Shown in pieces: positions 1 through 8,865 of a stretch of DNA of 64,000 bases. The stretch's first letter is position 1, and each line of letters begins with the position of its first letter. The notes beneath the pieces were generated by a model. The model was not told the origin of the DNA, ran no database searches, and worked only from the letters and a program-made list of their open reading frames with translations. The DNA is from Rhizobium sp. BG4 (GTDB taxonomy: Bacteria; Pseudomonadota; Alphaproteobacteria; Rhizobiales; Rhizobiaceae), in contig NZ_CP044125.1 in assembly GCF_016864575.1 (NCBI RefSeq), positions 3,578,001 to 3,642,000 of the forward strand. Direction: 5' to 3'. The translations under genes were made by a program, and so were the position numbers.

Positions 1-13
1 AGAGCAAGTCTTG

Positions 14-367
14 TCATGATGGCCGCACTCCTGGCTCGCAGCACGGTGTCAGTTCGGCGATCAACGGAGCGCAAAGCTCGCTCGAACCGCCGCAGCAATC
101 CTTCAGCAGGAACAGCGTTAGGTCCCGGAGAGTATCCAGCTTTGCTCTGTAAATGATCGAGCGGCTATGTCGCTCACCGGAGAGCAAGCCCGCTTGGGAC
201 AAGGTCTTGAGATGGGCCGACATAGTGTTCTGCGGGATGTCGATTGCAGCAGCAAGCTCGCCTACCGGTAGGCCGTCGGGCTCGTGCTTAACAAGCAGCC
301 TGAACGTTTCGAGGCGGGTGCCCTGGGCAAGGGCGGCGAGAGCTGCGATAGCTTTGATAGAATCCAT
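14..367 (-). CDS. arsR: ArsR/SmtB-family metalloid-responsive repressor
   Basis: This 117-residue winged-helix repressor normally leaves its operator when arsenite or another thiophilic metal binds. The HTH core is visible around residues 30-70 (EPDGLPVGELAAAIDIPQNT, then HLKTLSQAGLL). Cysteine pairs near the C-terminus (KDCCGGSSELC and TPCCEP) are candidate metal ligands; their place differs from the helix-3 CxC of classic ArsR, as in other C-terminal-type ArsR proteins. It is transcribed leftwards, so the genes it heads (commonly arsenate reductase, arsenite exporter and arsH) would lie beyond the left edge. The start was chosen because a promoter and palindrome abut it. The family call is firm; arsenic as the inducer is inferred from the family. 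Confidence 0.85.
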   Translation of the reverse strand: MDSIKAIAALAALAQGTRLETFRLLVKHEPDGLPVGELAAAIDIPQNTMSAHLKTLSQAGLLSGERHSRSIIYRAKLDTLRDLTLFLLKDCCGGSSELCAPLIAELTPCCEPGVRPS

Positions 368-401
368 ATATCCAAGATAATGGATATATCCGATGTGTCA
401 A
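366..401 (-). promoter_or_regulatory. ArsR autoregulatory promoter and operator
   Basis: On the minus strand a TTGACA -35 box (396-401) is followed after 16 bases by TATCTT (374-379). A perfect 8-bp inverted repeat, ATATATCC (366-373) and GGATATAT (382-389) with an 8-base spacer, overlaps the -10 box and the arsR start codon. Bound repressor would cover the core promoter, the usual ArsR arrangement. The predicted transcription start falls at or next to the A of the ATG at 367, so the message may be leaderless. Confidence 0.6.
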
Positions 402-558
402 TCAACTTTATCCGCGTTCGAAGCGATGCGCGTTTCGGTACAGGCGGAGCTGTCGGAAACCCCCTTCCAGACCTGAAAGCTCGTCGAACATCGCCCCAAG
501 ACGGCCGCGTCGCGGAAAGTACGCCAACGCGGCCACTGACCCCGGGTCAATGTTGCTG

Positions 559-1860
559 TTACTTCCAGTTCATCAGCGACTGCACCGCCAAGTCGAGCTT
601 GCGAAGCAAGGCGCGGACGGGCTGGCAATCAGGATATGCAGAGCCAATCAGTTCCTTGGCTTCCATAAGCCGCTCAATGTGCACGTCGCGACCAGCGAGA
701 CCACGCTCATCATCGGGGACAGTCACACGCTCCCGGTAGTAGAGTTCGAAAAAGACATCATTGGGAAGTGCCTCGTGGTCGTACTCCATCTGGACCCAAT
801 CGTCGAGTTCTGACCGAACAGACCCAAGTCTGTTAGCAACGCCAGCTCGATCACGGGTCGCCGACAGCACGTCTTTAAGCAGTTGCCCGACCCGCTGGTG
901 CGTTGGGACAGCCATTTTTGCATTCGGCCGCCGTCCTGATGCCATGACCATTTTGAAGGGGACGGTATCAGCAGCCGCGCGGGAAGGGCGCTTTTGCTTT
1001 GGCTTCAAAACCTTTGCATTGGCGTCGCGTTCCTGCCCGGGTGACCTGAAATACTCGCCATCTGGCACATGAACCTGCTTGCAGTTCTCCGGCACGGTCG
1101 CAGCCTGAATGTGGGACAAGTCTGCAAGAACAGGGCCGATAGGCAGTCCCCTCTTTCCTTCCGTTGCAAGATAAAGCTCGCTACCACCCTCGGGATAATA
1201 CATCCCCGGCCAGATTGCTCTGGCGACTTCCCATCCATTCCGGCGGCCCCAATCGGCACGTTCGTCCTGGCGGTCCTTCACTGCGGCTGCGTAAGGCTCG
1301 TCGACGTAGATGTACCGCCTCGATTCCGGATCGAACCAGCTGCTTCCGTGGTCTCTACCCGGCAGTCCACTCCCACGCCCGTCACTCACGGGCACAGCCT
1401 TTGAAGATGGCTGAAGTCCGGTTGCCGCCATGAATTGCAAGGCCCGCGCTGCCTTGCAAGCCAATGCGAGTGCAGATGAGCTGTCGCTAGTCATCTCACA
1501 GTAAATAAGGTCCGACGCTGAACGCTTGAAGTACGCCAGTCCGCGTGCGTGCTTGTAGTTCCTACTGGGAACAATCTCGTCCAGCGCCTTGGGGAGAGCT
1601 ACTTGTATGATCTTGCTGCCGCTGATCTTCGTCTTCGGGTCACGCCAATAGACGCTGATGAACGTCGAAAACTCAGACGCGATAGTAGTGGTGCTCGAAG
1701 CCAATATCGAGCGCCGGGCGTGCTGATAGTTCGAGAAACCTGCGCGGGACGAAGCGCGGTCGAGCCCGATTGAATGAGCAACGCCGTCATGCTTCGAGAT
1801 ATCTCTCGCTAGGCGCTTGATTCCTTCGATGGTGGTGGGTGTGACGTCGTGAACGGACAT
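559..1860 (-). CDS. DUF5623 domain protein
   Basis: A soluble protein of about 433 residues with no signal peptide or membrane segment. The opening MSVHDVTPTTIEGIKRLARD and the overall layout match what I recall of DUF5623 proteins, which have no assigned function. The start at 1860 has a GGGAGAG ribosome site just upstream and is preferred over a start 22 codons earlier that lacks one. It stands alone on the minus strand between arsR and a frameshifted membrane gene. No catalytic motif is recognisable. Members tend to occur on mobile or accessory DNA, which agrees with the setting, but I cannot assign a role. Confidence 0.7.
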   Translation of the reverse strand: MSVHDVTPTTIEGIKRLARDISKHDGVAHSIGLDRASSRAGFSNYQHARRSILASSTTTIASEFSTFISVYWRDPKTKISGSKIIQVALPKALDEIVPSRNYKHARGLAYFKRSASDLIYCEMTSDSSSALALACKAARALQFMAATGLQPSSKAVPVSDGRGSGLPGRDHGSSWFDPESRRYIYVDEPYAAAVKDRQDERADWGRRNGWEVARAIWPGMYYPEGGSELYLATEGKRGLPIGPVLADLSHIQAATVPENCKQVHVPDGEYFRSPGQERDANAKVLKPKQKRPSRAAADTVPFKMVMASGRRPNAKMAVPTHQRVGQLLKDVLSATRDRAGVANRLGSVRSELDDWVQMEYDHEALPNDVFFELYYRERVTVPDDERGLAGRDVHIERLMEAKELIGSAYPDCQPVRALLRKLDLAVQSLMNWK

Positions 1861-2099
1861 GTTTTCTCTCCCAGACTCTTTTGAAGCGTCACCCGTCAAC
1901 CACCTCGCGAGCCCGATCAAAAACATGAACGGGTGAGCGTCTAACCTAAGGCAGTGCTGTCAACAGCTTCGCAACTGACGGGCGGCGTGCTCCTGCCGGG
2001 AACAACATAAAGATAGTTGGGAATTGCGTGGCTTTCAAGTCTCTCGCGGCTGGCGAGCTTCGGCCCTTGCTGTATCAGTTCGTTTGACGGGAGAATGTC

Positions 2100-2782
2100 G
2101 TGGATTCGCTGAAGAATTTCGTCAGTGACGATTTCGGGAAAGCCATCTTCACGGTGGCGGGGACCCTGTTGGTCACCGGTTTCGGTGTCTGGCTTGGAGC
2201 ATTTAAAGAACTTTTCACCGACTGGTGGCGGCGCAGAAGGCAAGCGCGATACCACGCCATGTTGCTTGCCGTGACGCTGGACCAGCTTGTTGACGATTGC
2301 ATGACTGCAGCGTTCGACGACGGGATCGCAGATCAGGAGGGTGAGCGAGTCACGACGTCGGCAAATCCGGCTATTGTTTGGCCCGACGCTTTAGATTGGC
2401 CGCTCCTCAACACTGAGGTTATGTACCGCTGTCTGCTGTTGCCGGGATGGTCAAAAGCGCCCTCGAAAGCTTGGCCTTCATCTCGGAGAACATTGCCGGT
2501 CCGCCGGACTATGAAGAATATTTCGATGAGCGCCAGCTTCGATATGCCGCTATCGGGCTCTCAGCGTTCCATCTGCTTGACCGCATCAAAGGTGACTACG
2601 GCCTAAAGTTTGAGAGCCAACGGAAAGGCGATCTGCGGAAATCATTGGAGCAAAAGATCGAGGAGATCGAACTGGATCGGGAAGAAGCACGCGTCTCAAG
2701 GCAACGGCTTCAGGATGAGATCGCTCTGAGAGATTCTGACGGGCGATATGACAGGGCTCTCGGGCCGCTTCAGATTGATTGA
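2100..2782 (+). pseudogene. Hypothetical membrane-anchored coiled-coil protein, one frameshift
   Basis: Two overlapping reading frames form one protein of about 227 residues. The first part has a transmembrane segment near residues 16-35 (IFTVAGTLLVTGFGVWLGAF) followed by a basic stretch (WWRRRRQAR). The second part, from about 2447, ends in a charged helical region (LEQKIEEIELDREEARVSRQ) typical of a coiled coil. Restoring one G in the GGG run near 2442-2446 joins the frames and reads LPG-MVKSALESLAF. The break is thus one base, either a real mutation or a base-calling error. I do not recognise a named family. Confidence 0.55.
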
Positions 2783-2863
2783 TCCTTCTTTAATCCCGCT
2801 GAGCCCGCTGAAGGAACCGCTCGCGGCTCCTGTCTCCATCTGGCGGCGATCAGCCGCATCCGG

Positions 2864-2892
2864 TTGCCGCCTATGCGTTCGCATTGTACATT
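2864..2892 (+). promoter_or_regulatory. Predicted promoter for the secreted Cys/His protein gene
   Basis: TTGCCG (2864-2869) and TACATT (2887-2892) are separated by 17 bases. The predicted start of transcription, about 7 bases downstream, falls on the ATG at 2899, so the message may be leaderless. Confidence 0.3.
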
Positions 2893-2898
2893 GGTCCT

Positions 2899-3240
2899 AT
2901 GAGAGCAGACTGGGCAGCAGGGCTGGTGCGCATGATGGCGAGATTGCTTCTAGCTCTCGTTGTTTCTGCTGCGGCCGTATCGAGCGCCCATGCCAGCTGC
3001 GAGCTGAGTACCGTAGAAGGCCGGACGGCTGCTGCACACATCACGCATCAAGAACACTCCGCCCCTTCAAAAGCGCCGATGTGTTGCGTTTCGGTTTGTG
3101 CATCCTGCGCGGTGCCGTTGCTTGAAGCAATGAGCGGCCCATCGTTGGCTGTTCAAACGGTCTCGTACGTTTCCACCTTGAGAAATTTTCATGGGATTTC
3201 GGTGGCCCCGGGCCTCGATCCGCCCCGTTACAATTCCTGA
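2899..3240 (+). CDS. Small secreted Cys/His-rich protein (DUF2946/CopL-like)
   Basis: A protein of about 113 residues with a signal peptide (ARLLLALVVSAAAVSSAHAS). The mature part carries histidines and cysteines suited to copper binding (HITHQEHS, then CCVSVCASC) and ends in a proline-containing tail. It lies directly upstream of a copper oxidase gene in the same direction. Small proteins of this kind in copper operons are often annotated DUF2946 or CopL; that link is by pattern, not alignment. ATG 2899 was chosen because a promoter abuts it; ATG 2932 would give the same mature protein with a more standard signal peptide. Confidence 0.55.
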   Translation: MRADWAAGLVRMMARLLLALVVSAAAVSSAHASCELSTVEGRTAAAHITHQEHSAPSKAPMCCVSVCASCAVPLLEAMSGPSLAVQTVSYVSTLRNFHGISVAPGLDPPRYNS

Positions 3241-3309
3241 TCCCAGCTGAGGCTTTGCAGGCCTTTTCATTATTGTTCGGCAATAGCCGACAGGAACAGG
3301 AATACGTTT

Positions 3310-4810
3310 ATGAAACGTCGTGATTTTCTCACCAAGACTGTTACCGGTGCCGCCGCTTACGGCGCTTTAGGCGGTCTTCCAGATGCTATGGTCAGGGCAG
3401 CTCCGAACTCGGCCGCAGCTCATGAAACGGCTCCCCTTCAAACCCTTGAAATCGTCAAACGCGTTATCGAGGTGAACGGAAAGCCAGCCAACGTGCTCGG
3501 GCTCTATCGCCCGATGGCCAGCCCGGGTTGGTGCTCGATGCTGACACTGCCTTCAACGTCCAGCTTTCGAGCCAGATCGACCAGCCGACCTTGATCCACT
3601 GGCACGGTCTCACACCGCCCTGGGACCAGGATGGCGTACCCGACAATCCGGCAGCACCCATCAAGCCTGGCGAAAACCGCGCCTACAATTTTCACCTTGG
3701 GGCTGGGGCACCCATTGGATGCATGCCCATACGCTTCAAGAGCAGAGCCTGCTGGCTGCACCCTTGATCGTGCGTACTGCGGAAGACAAAAAGCGCGATG
3801 AGCAAGAGGTGGTTGTCCTGCTTCACGATTTTTCGTTCAAGACTCCTGAGGAGCTTCTCGCCGGTTTGCGGAAACCGTCTGACAGCACGGCAACACCTCA
3901 TGACATGACCGGCATGGACATGACCGGCATGGATATGGGCGGAATGTCCCATGATGCCGGTGGATCGGGTATGGCCATGGGCAATGCTTCGTCGATGACC
4001 GGAATGGACATGCCCGCGATGGATATCAACGACATTGACTACGACGCCTATCTTGCCAACGACAGGACGCTCGACGATCCGGAGGTCTTTCAGGTTGAAA
4101 AGGGCGGCCGGGTCAGGCTGCGGTTGATCAACGGTGCTGCGGCTACCGCCTTCACGATTGACACGGGGAAGCTCGATGCAAAACTTGTGGCGGTTGACGG
4201 CCAGGATGTACAGCCGATCCCAAGAATGATGTTCCCGGTGTCGATGGGGCAACGCCTCGATATTCTGCTGCAGATACCGAAGGAAGGGGGCACCTTTCCT
4301 GTGCTTGCGTTGCGGGAAGGAGCCCGAGAGCGCACCGGGGTAGTTTTGTCCACCGTGGGGGCTAATATCTCGAAGGTCGCGCCGGTCGGTGAAACAGCGG
4401 GTCCCTTGGTAGGCCTCGATCTGGAGATGCGCCTTAAGCCTACAAGTCTTCCGGCGGAACGGCATATCGACAAGTCGTTCACTCTGTCCCTGACGGGTGA
4501 CATGGCCAAATATTCCTGGGGTATCAGCGGCGATCCCTTAACGGTTTTTCCTGGCGACCGCGTAGAGATCGCCATCAGGAACGGATCAATGATGTCACAT
4601 CCGATGCATCTACATGGTCACCACTTCCAGGTCACCCAGATCGAGGGCAGAAAAGTCAATGGCGCTTTACGCGATACGGTATTGATCCCGAGCCTGTCGC
4701 AGGTGTCGATAGTGTTCGACGCTCATAACCCCGGCCGATGGCCGTTGCATTGTCATCATCTCTATCACATGGTGAGCGGGATGATGACATACGTCGGGTA
4801 TGAAGCCTGA
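3310..4810 (+). pseudogene. copA: CopA-like multicopper oxidase, two frameshifts
   Basis: Three reading frames make one protein of about 500 residues, a periplasmic multicopper oxidase that would oxidise Cu(I). A twin-arginine leader begins MKRRDFLTKTVTGAA. Copper-site motifs appear in order: HWHG (frame 2), THWMHAH across the second break, and HPMHLHGHHF with HCHHLYHM at the C-terminus. A methionine-rich stretch (repeated MTGMDM) near 3900-4020 is typical of copper-exporting oxidases. Restoring one C in the CCC run at 3510-3513 and one G in the GGGG run at 3703-3707 yields a continuous reading (LYRPDGQPGLVLDAD; LGAGGTHWMHAH). Either a recent pseudogene or an intact gene with two base-calling errors; all active-site motifs survive, which favours the latter. 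Confidence 0.8.
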
Positions 4811-4941
4811 CGTTTGCGGCCGCGCCTTCGTTGCTCTCAAAGGGCGGTCGTCTGCCAGGCAAGGTTGGGCAAGCCTTGTCTGGCTCCAACTTTGCGCAAG
4901 CGTGCGGTGACAAGTTTTCCGCGATTGTCGGACAGGATTCC

Positions 4942-5250
4942 ATGCGAAGGATCATCGCGGGCGTTATGCTGGTTTTGCTGATGCTGGTCGGCGGGCAGGT
5001 TGGCTGTCCGGACCAGGCGGAGCATAGCTATGGGCAGGAATTGACGCTGTCGAAGGCTATTTCCGCAGATAAACACGCCGTTCCGCACATAGGCCAGAGC
5101 GAACATTGTCTCTCGGTCCAGCTCAACTGCGACCATCCCGAAATTTCGATGGTACGGGTCGAATATCGCGCTCATTTTTCAGAGGCCATTACCTCAATCA
5201 CTGGCACACCGGTTGCTCCGGGGCATCGTCCGCCCATTCTGACTGCCTGA
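4942..5250 (+). CDS. Small secreted Cys/His protein of the copper region
   Basis: A protein of about 102 residues beginning MRRIIAGVMLVLLMLVGGQ, a secretion signal. The mature part has scattered His and Cys residues (HIGQSEHC, NCDHPE) and ends GHRPPILTA. The same HRPPI tail closes the gene at 16306, so the two look like members of one family of copper-island secreted proteins. The start at 4942 is preferred over one 37 codons earlier because the signal peptide and a GGA-type ribosome site begin there. It follows the oxidase gene by about 130 bases. Function unknown; a role in periplasmic copper handling is inferred from neighbours. Confidence 0.5.
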   Translation: MRRIIAGVMLVLLMLVGGQVGCPDQAEHSYGQELTLSKAISADKHAVPHIGQSEHCLSVQLNCDHPEISMVRVEYRAHFSEAITSITGTPVAPGHRPPILTA

Positions 5251-5392
5251 CACCAAAAAACCATTGGTTTCAACGCGTGCGGGCAATGCCCGGCGGATGG
5301 GCAACTATGATTTCATTCCTCTCGCGAGCGCGGCTGTGCGCTCCATCCAGTTCGTTCGGTCACCGATCCCCTGAAGGCGGAGGATCGCTGTT

Positions 5393-7129
5393 ATGACCTT
5401 CCTCACTAGAATTATCGCCATGAAGAGCAGGGCCCACTTTCGGTCCGGCGTGTTACCTGGTGCCACATCCACAAAGGGGGTACGGGGTGGCCAGAAGAGG
5501 CGGCAGGCGCGGAGCCGAACCCGCATTCTCATCATCCTGTTCGTCGGCCTCTACACGGTCATCGGCGGAAGGTTGATCCAGTATGCGATCCGCGACCCCG
5601 AAAGCGCTGCGTCGATTCCACCGGGTGATCGACTGATGGCGTCGCGCCCGGATATCGTTGACCGGAATGGAGAGTTACTCGCGACTGACATCAACACGGT
5701 TTCGCTGTTTGCGGAGCCCAATCGCATCGTTGATGCCGATGAGGCCGTAGAGAAGCTGGCGACTGTTTTTCCTGACCTCGACCGGCGCGACATCTATAGG
5801 AAACTGACGGTAAACGGCGGCAGATTTGCCTGGCTGCGTCGGCAAATCACGCCACGCCAGCAAAGCAACATCCTTGCCCTTGGCGTACCCGGTATCGGTT
5901 TCCGGCCTGAAAAGAAAAGGTTCTATCCCGGTGGTGCGACCGCGTCCCATATCCTGGGCTACGTGGACATCGACAACCGTGGTGTGGCAGGGATGGAACG
6001 CTATATCGACGAACAAGGCTTCGCCGATCTGAAGTCTGCCGGGCTCACAAACGATCAGCCCCTGGAGCCGCTGATGCTCTCCATTGATAATCGCGTGCAG
6101 AACATTGTTCGCGATGTCGTCGTGAACGCGGTGGCCAATTATCAAGCGAAGGGCGCGGGCGCAGTCATCCTTGATGTCAATACGGGGGAGGTGCTGGCGA
6201 TGGCTTCAGCTCCTGACTTCAACCCGAACAATCCGCTCGAAGGAGCGAAAGATGGCTGGCTCAATCGGATGTCCGCTGGCACCTTCGAAATGGGCTCGAC
6301 CTTCAAGACCTTCTCGCTGGCACTGGCTCTCGACACTGGGAAGGTCAAGATGAGTGATAGTTTTGATGCTACGCAGCCGCTGCGAATTGGTGGGTTCACG
6401 ATCAATGATTTTCATGGGCAACGGCGCTGGCTAACGCTCCCGGAGGTCTTCGAGTTCTCGTCAAACATTGGAACAGCTCGGATCATCGACGTAGTAGGGA
6501 TGGAGACCCAGCGGCGATATATGACCGACTTTGGATTGTTGACGCGGCTTCAGACCGAATTGCCCGAGGTGAAGTCGCCCTCCCAGCCAAAGGAATGGAA
6601 GAAGATCAACTCGATCACGATCTCATTCGGACACGGCGCTGCGACGACGCCTCTGCAGACAGCTGTCGCCGGAGCAGCCCTTGTCAACGGAGGAAAATTG
6701 ATGAACCCGACGTTCCTGCCACGGACGCGCGAACAAGCGAATACCGTCGCAAAGGTGATCGTCAAACCTTCGACTAGCGATGACGTTCGTTACCTATTCA
6801 AGCTCAACGGTGTGAAGGGGTCAGGTCGCAACGCTGATGTTGCCGGGTTCAACGTAGGCGGAAAGACGGGTACTGCCGACAAGGTCGTGAACGGACGCTA
6901 TGCTGACAACCTGAACTTCAATGCCTTCCTGGCCGCGTTTCCAATTGAGAAGCCGCAGTATGTCGTGCTGACGTTTTGCGACGAGCCCAAGAACGGCGAG
7001 CAGGGTCAGAACATCGCTGCCTATACGGCGGCACCCATGGTTCGCGATATCATCAAGAGGGCAGCACCGCTGCTTGGTGTTGAAGCTCGCTTCGGGCAGG
7101 AAGGAGCCGCGCTGCTTCAATCATATTGA
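5393..7129 (+). CDS. Class B penicillin-binding protein (FtsI/PBP2-like), extra copy
   Basis: A 578-residue peptidoglycan transpeptidase. A single membrane anchor lies at about residues 44-60, then the PBP dimerisation domain, then the transpeptidase domain with all three signature boxes: S302-TFK, S356-S-N and K491-T-G. A GGAGG ribosome site sits 8 bases before the ATG. In rhizobia the housekeeping ftsI lies in the dcw cluster, so a copy between copper genes is probably an accessory paralogue. It may replace a metal- or antibiotic-sensitive enzyme or help repair the wall under copper stress; both are inferences. The active site looks intact and there is no linked divisome gene. Confidence 0.88.
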   Translation: MTFLTRIIAMKSRAHFRSGVLPGATSTKGVRGGQKRRQARSRTRILIILFVGLYTVIGGRLIQYAIRDPESAASIPPGDRLMASRPDIVDRNGELLATDINTVSLFAEPNRIVDADEAVEKLATVFPDLDRRDIYRKLTVNGGRFAWLRRQITPRQQSNILALGVPGIGFRPEKKRFYPGGATASHILGYVDIDNRGVAGMERYIDEQGFADLKSAGLTNDQPLEPLMLSIDNRVQNIVRDVVVNAVANYQAKGAGAVILDVNTGEVLAMASAPDFNPNNPLEGAKDGWLNRMSAGTFEMGSTFKTFSLALALDTGKVKMSDSFDATQPLRIGGFTINDFHGQRRWLTLPEVFEFSSNIGTARIIDVVGMETQRRYMTDFGLLTRLQTELPEVKSPSQPKEWKKINSITISFGHGAATTPLQTAVAGAALVNGGKLMNPTFLPRTREQANTVAKVIVKPSTSDDVRYLFKLNGVKGSGRNADVAGFNVGGKTGTADKVVNGRYADNLNFNAFLAAFPIEKPQYVVLTFCDEPKNGEQGQNIAAYTAAPMVRDIIKRAAPLLGVEARFGQEGAALLQSY

Positions 7130-7181
7130 AGGCACGCCGGGAAGGGGGCGGCAGCGCTGCCCCTTCGACCCAGGCTGCTTG

Positions 7182-7940
7182 TCAGACTAGGTATCGTGCG
7201 ATCTCGGACAGAGCGCCCTTGTAATAGGCGTGAAACTGGGACGACTTGGGGTCGTCAGCCGTTTTAAGAGCCCACTCAGCCAACACTGGGTGCTGCCTCC
7301 GGGCGTACTCGGTCACGTCCGCGCTCTTGATGTGGCGCAGGAGTGAAGCGAAGTTAAGGACGATCTTCCCGCCCGGCAGGAGGTGGATACCTTTCTGCAG
7401 ACGCATGACGAAGGTTGGATCGTACTTCAGCAGCAAGTCGATGTAGCGCTGCAGTGTTGGTGCCTGCTCTACAAGTGCCGCTCGTTCGGCGCTGAATTCA
7501 GCTTTGTCGATGATCGATCCGTCGCGGTAGACAACCGGAGCATCGTCGCCGGTATTACACTCCCAGCCAGGGCGGGGGACGAGCATGTCGCGCTGGCTAT
7601 CCTCGTCTTTGTAAGCATAGAACGGCATCGTCTTGCAGCGCTCTGGCTTCTCATTGTGAATCGAGCAAAGGTTATCCGCACCAAGAGCCGGGCAGGGCGA
7701 TGAAGGTGGAATGAACGATATTGGGGTGACTAGCAGATTGATTGGCTTGCCCTTGCCGATGCTAGCGGTGACGCCAATGCGTGAGATCGACGTATGACCG
7801 CGTGTTCCGGATCGTACCGGCGTCACGGAAATCGCGAGCGGAAACCTGTCGGCGCGGCTGATTGCTTCATTGATGGTGAGCGGCAGTAGGCCGTAGCAAC
7901 AGAGGCCACAGGCAGTGCATGCGAACCTCTGCTCCTTCAT
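7182..7940 (-). CDS. YkgJ-family cysteine-cluster protein
   Basis: A 252-residue soluble protein with the N-terminal signature CTACGLCC and later cysteines (CPALGADNLCSIH, ERCKTMPF, then WECNTG). This is the CxxCxxCC layout of the YkgJ/FliB-like family, thought to bind a metal or an iron-sulfur cluster; the flagellin lysine methylase FliB is a relative. Its start overlaps the end of the upstream ychJ-like gene by four bases (ATGA), so the two are translationally coupled. No partner reveals a substrate. Its place between copper genes suggests metal binding or sensing, which is an inference. Confidence 0.75.
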   Translation of the reverse strand: MKEQRFACTACGLCCYGLLPLTINEAISRADRFPLAISVTPVRSGTRGHTSISRIGVTASIGKGKPINLLVTPISFIPPSSPCPALGADNLCSIHNEKPERCKTMPFYAYKDEDSQRDMLVPRPGWECNTGDDAPVVYRDGSIIDKAEFSAERAALVEQAPTLQRYIDLLLKYDPTFVMRLQKGIHLLPGGKIVLNFASLLRHIKSADVTEYARRQHPVLAEWALKTADDPKSSQFHAYYKGALSEIARYLV

Positions 7941-8422
7941 GCATTAGCACCGCAGCACTTTTTGTACTTTTTCCCGGAGCCGCAGGGGCAGGGCTCGTTC
8001 CGTCCGATTGACTCCACTCTGATGGTGGCGGGTTTCGGGTTCACGACGCTGTCATTGAACAACCAAATTCCGTCGACGCGTCGGAAGTTGGCGATCTCGA
8101 CCTGGGTGAACTCTTTGTCCTGGAAGCGATATCGAAAGGCGAACGTGACGCTTCCGGTATCTCGTTCGGGTTCCTCAGTTGCTTCCCGTAACTCGAAGCC
8201 AAGGAAGGTCGTCTTGGGAAGCGAGCGCTCCATTTCGAACCTGTCGAGGCTCGACTTGCCGTCGTCCGTGCAGGTCCGCTCGATGAAATCGAGGTCACCA
8301 CGAGTGAACGCAGTATAGCGTGCACGCATCAAGGTTACCGGGTCAGGAGCTGGTTCTCCGGAAATGTACCTGCCGCAGCAAGCTTCGTATTCGCGGACTG
8401 ACCCGCAAGGGCACGCTACCAT
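7937..8422 (-). CDS. ychJ: YchJ-family protein with SEC-C zinc motifs
   Basis: A 161-residue protein with zinc-binding SEC-C-type motifs at both ends: CPCGSVREYEACCGRY at residues 4-19 and the classic CPCGSGKKYKKCCG at the C-terminus. The middle (residues 30-130) is the YchJ core, an NTF2-like fold (TLMRARYTAFTRGDLDFIERT). Family function is poorly defined. It is the first gene of a two-gene minus-strand operon with the YkgJ-type gene, and both products are cysteine metal-binding proteins. The length matches the family. Confidence 0.8.
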   Translation of the reverse strand: MVACPCGSVREYEACCGRYISGEPAPDPVTLMRARYTAFTRGDLDFIERTCTDDGKSSLDRFEMERSLPKTTFLGFELREATEEPERDTGSVTFAFRYRFQDKEFTQVEIANFRRVDGIWLFNDSVVNPKPATIRVESIGRNEPCPCGSGKKYKKCCGANA

Positions 8423-8490
8423 TCAGTTCCCCATTTTAGCTATCGTGTCAGCGGCGGACGAGACATTCCAAGCCCGCCGCTGGAGATCAT

Positions 8491-8691
8491 TCATTTCGCA
8501 AGCGATGGTGTATAACCCGCGTCTGCGATTGATGCGCTGATGATCTCAGGCGCGATGGCACTTTCAACCGAAACGGTCTTTGTGGAGAGATCGACGTTGG
8601 CGGAAGCGTTCGGATCGACTGCTTTGATCGCCTTTTCCACGGTGCCAGCGCAGTGGCCGCAAGTCATGTCCGGAACTTCGAATCTGATCAT
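8491..8691 (-). CDS. copZ: CopZ-like copper chaperone (HMA domain)
   Basis: A single 66-residue heavy-metal-associated domain with the copper-binding motif MTCGHC at residues 9-14 and the usual beta-alpha-beta length. Such cytosolic proteins carry Cu(I) to export ATPases and to copper regulators. An AGGAG ribosome site precedes the ATG, and a CueR-type promoter lies about 30 bases upstream on the same strand, so induction by cytosolic copper is likely. No copper P1B-ATPase or CueR gene is present in this window; its partners must be elsewhere. Confidence 0.85.
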   Translation of the reverse strand: MIRFEVPDMTCGHCAGTVEKAIKAVDPNASANVDLSTKTVSVESAIAPEIISASIADAGYTPSLAK

Positions 8692-8721
8692 TTTGACGTC
8701 TCCTTAGAAGGTGATGACCTG

Positions 8722-8752
8722 TATGTGGTGCTTCCCACCATGGGAAGGTCAA
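8722..8752 (-). promoter_or_regulatory. CueR/HmrR-type copper-responsive promoter
   Basis: Reading leftwards, TTGACC (8747-8752) is followed by a 19-base spacer and CACATA (8722-8727). The inverted repeat CTTCCC-ACCAT-GGGAAG occupies 8731-8747 inside the spacer. A long 19-base spacer with a TTGACCTTCCC half-site is the hallmark of MerR-family copper promoters such as those bound by CueR or rhizobial HmrR. It points at copZ. Confidence 0.65.
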
Positions 8753-8865
8753 GTAGGTTCGAAAGATCAATTTACGGGACCCGAAAGAACGCGAGATCGG
8801 ACAAAAAGCCGCAAATCTTCGTGATGCACTTCCGCCCGCAAAAATGCCGTGCCACAATAAGCGCT

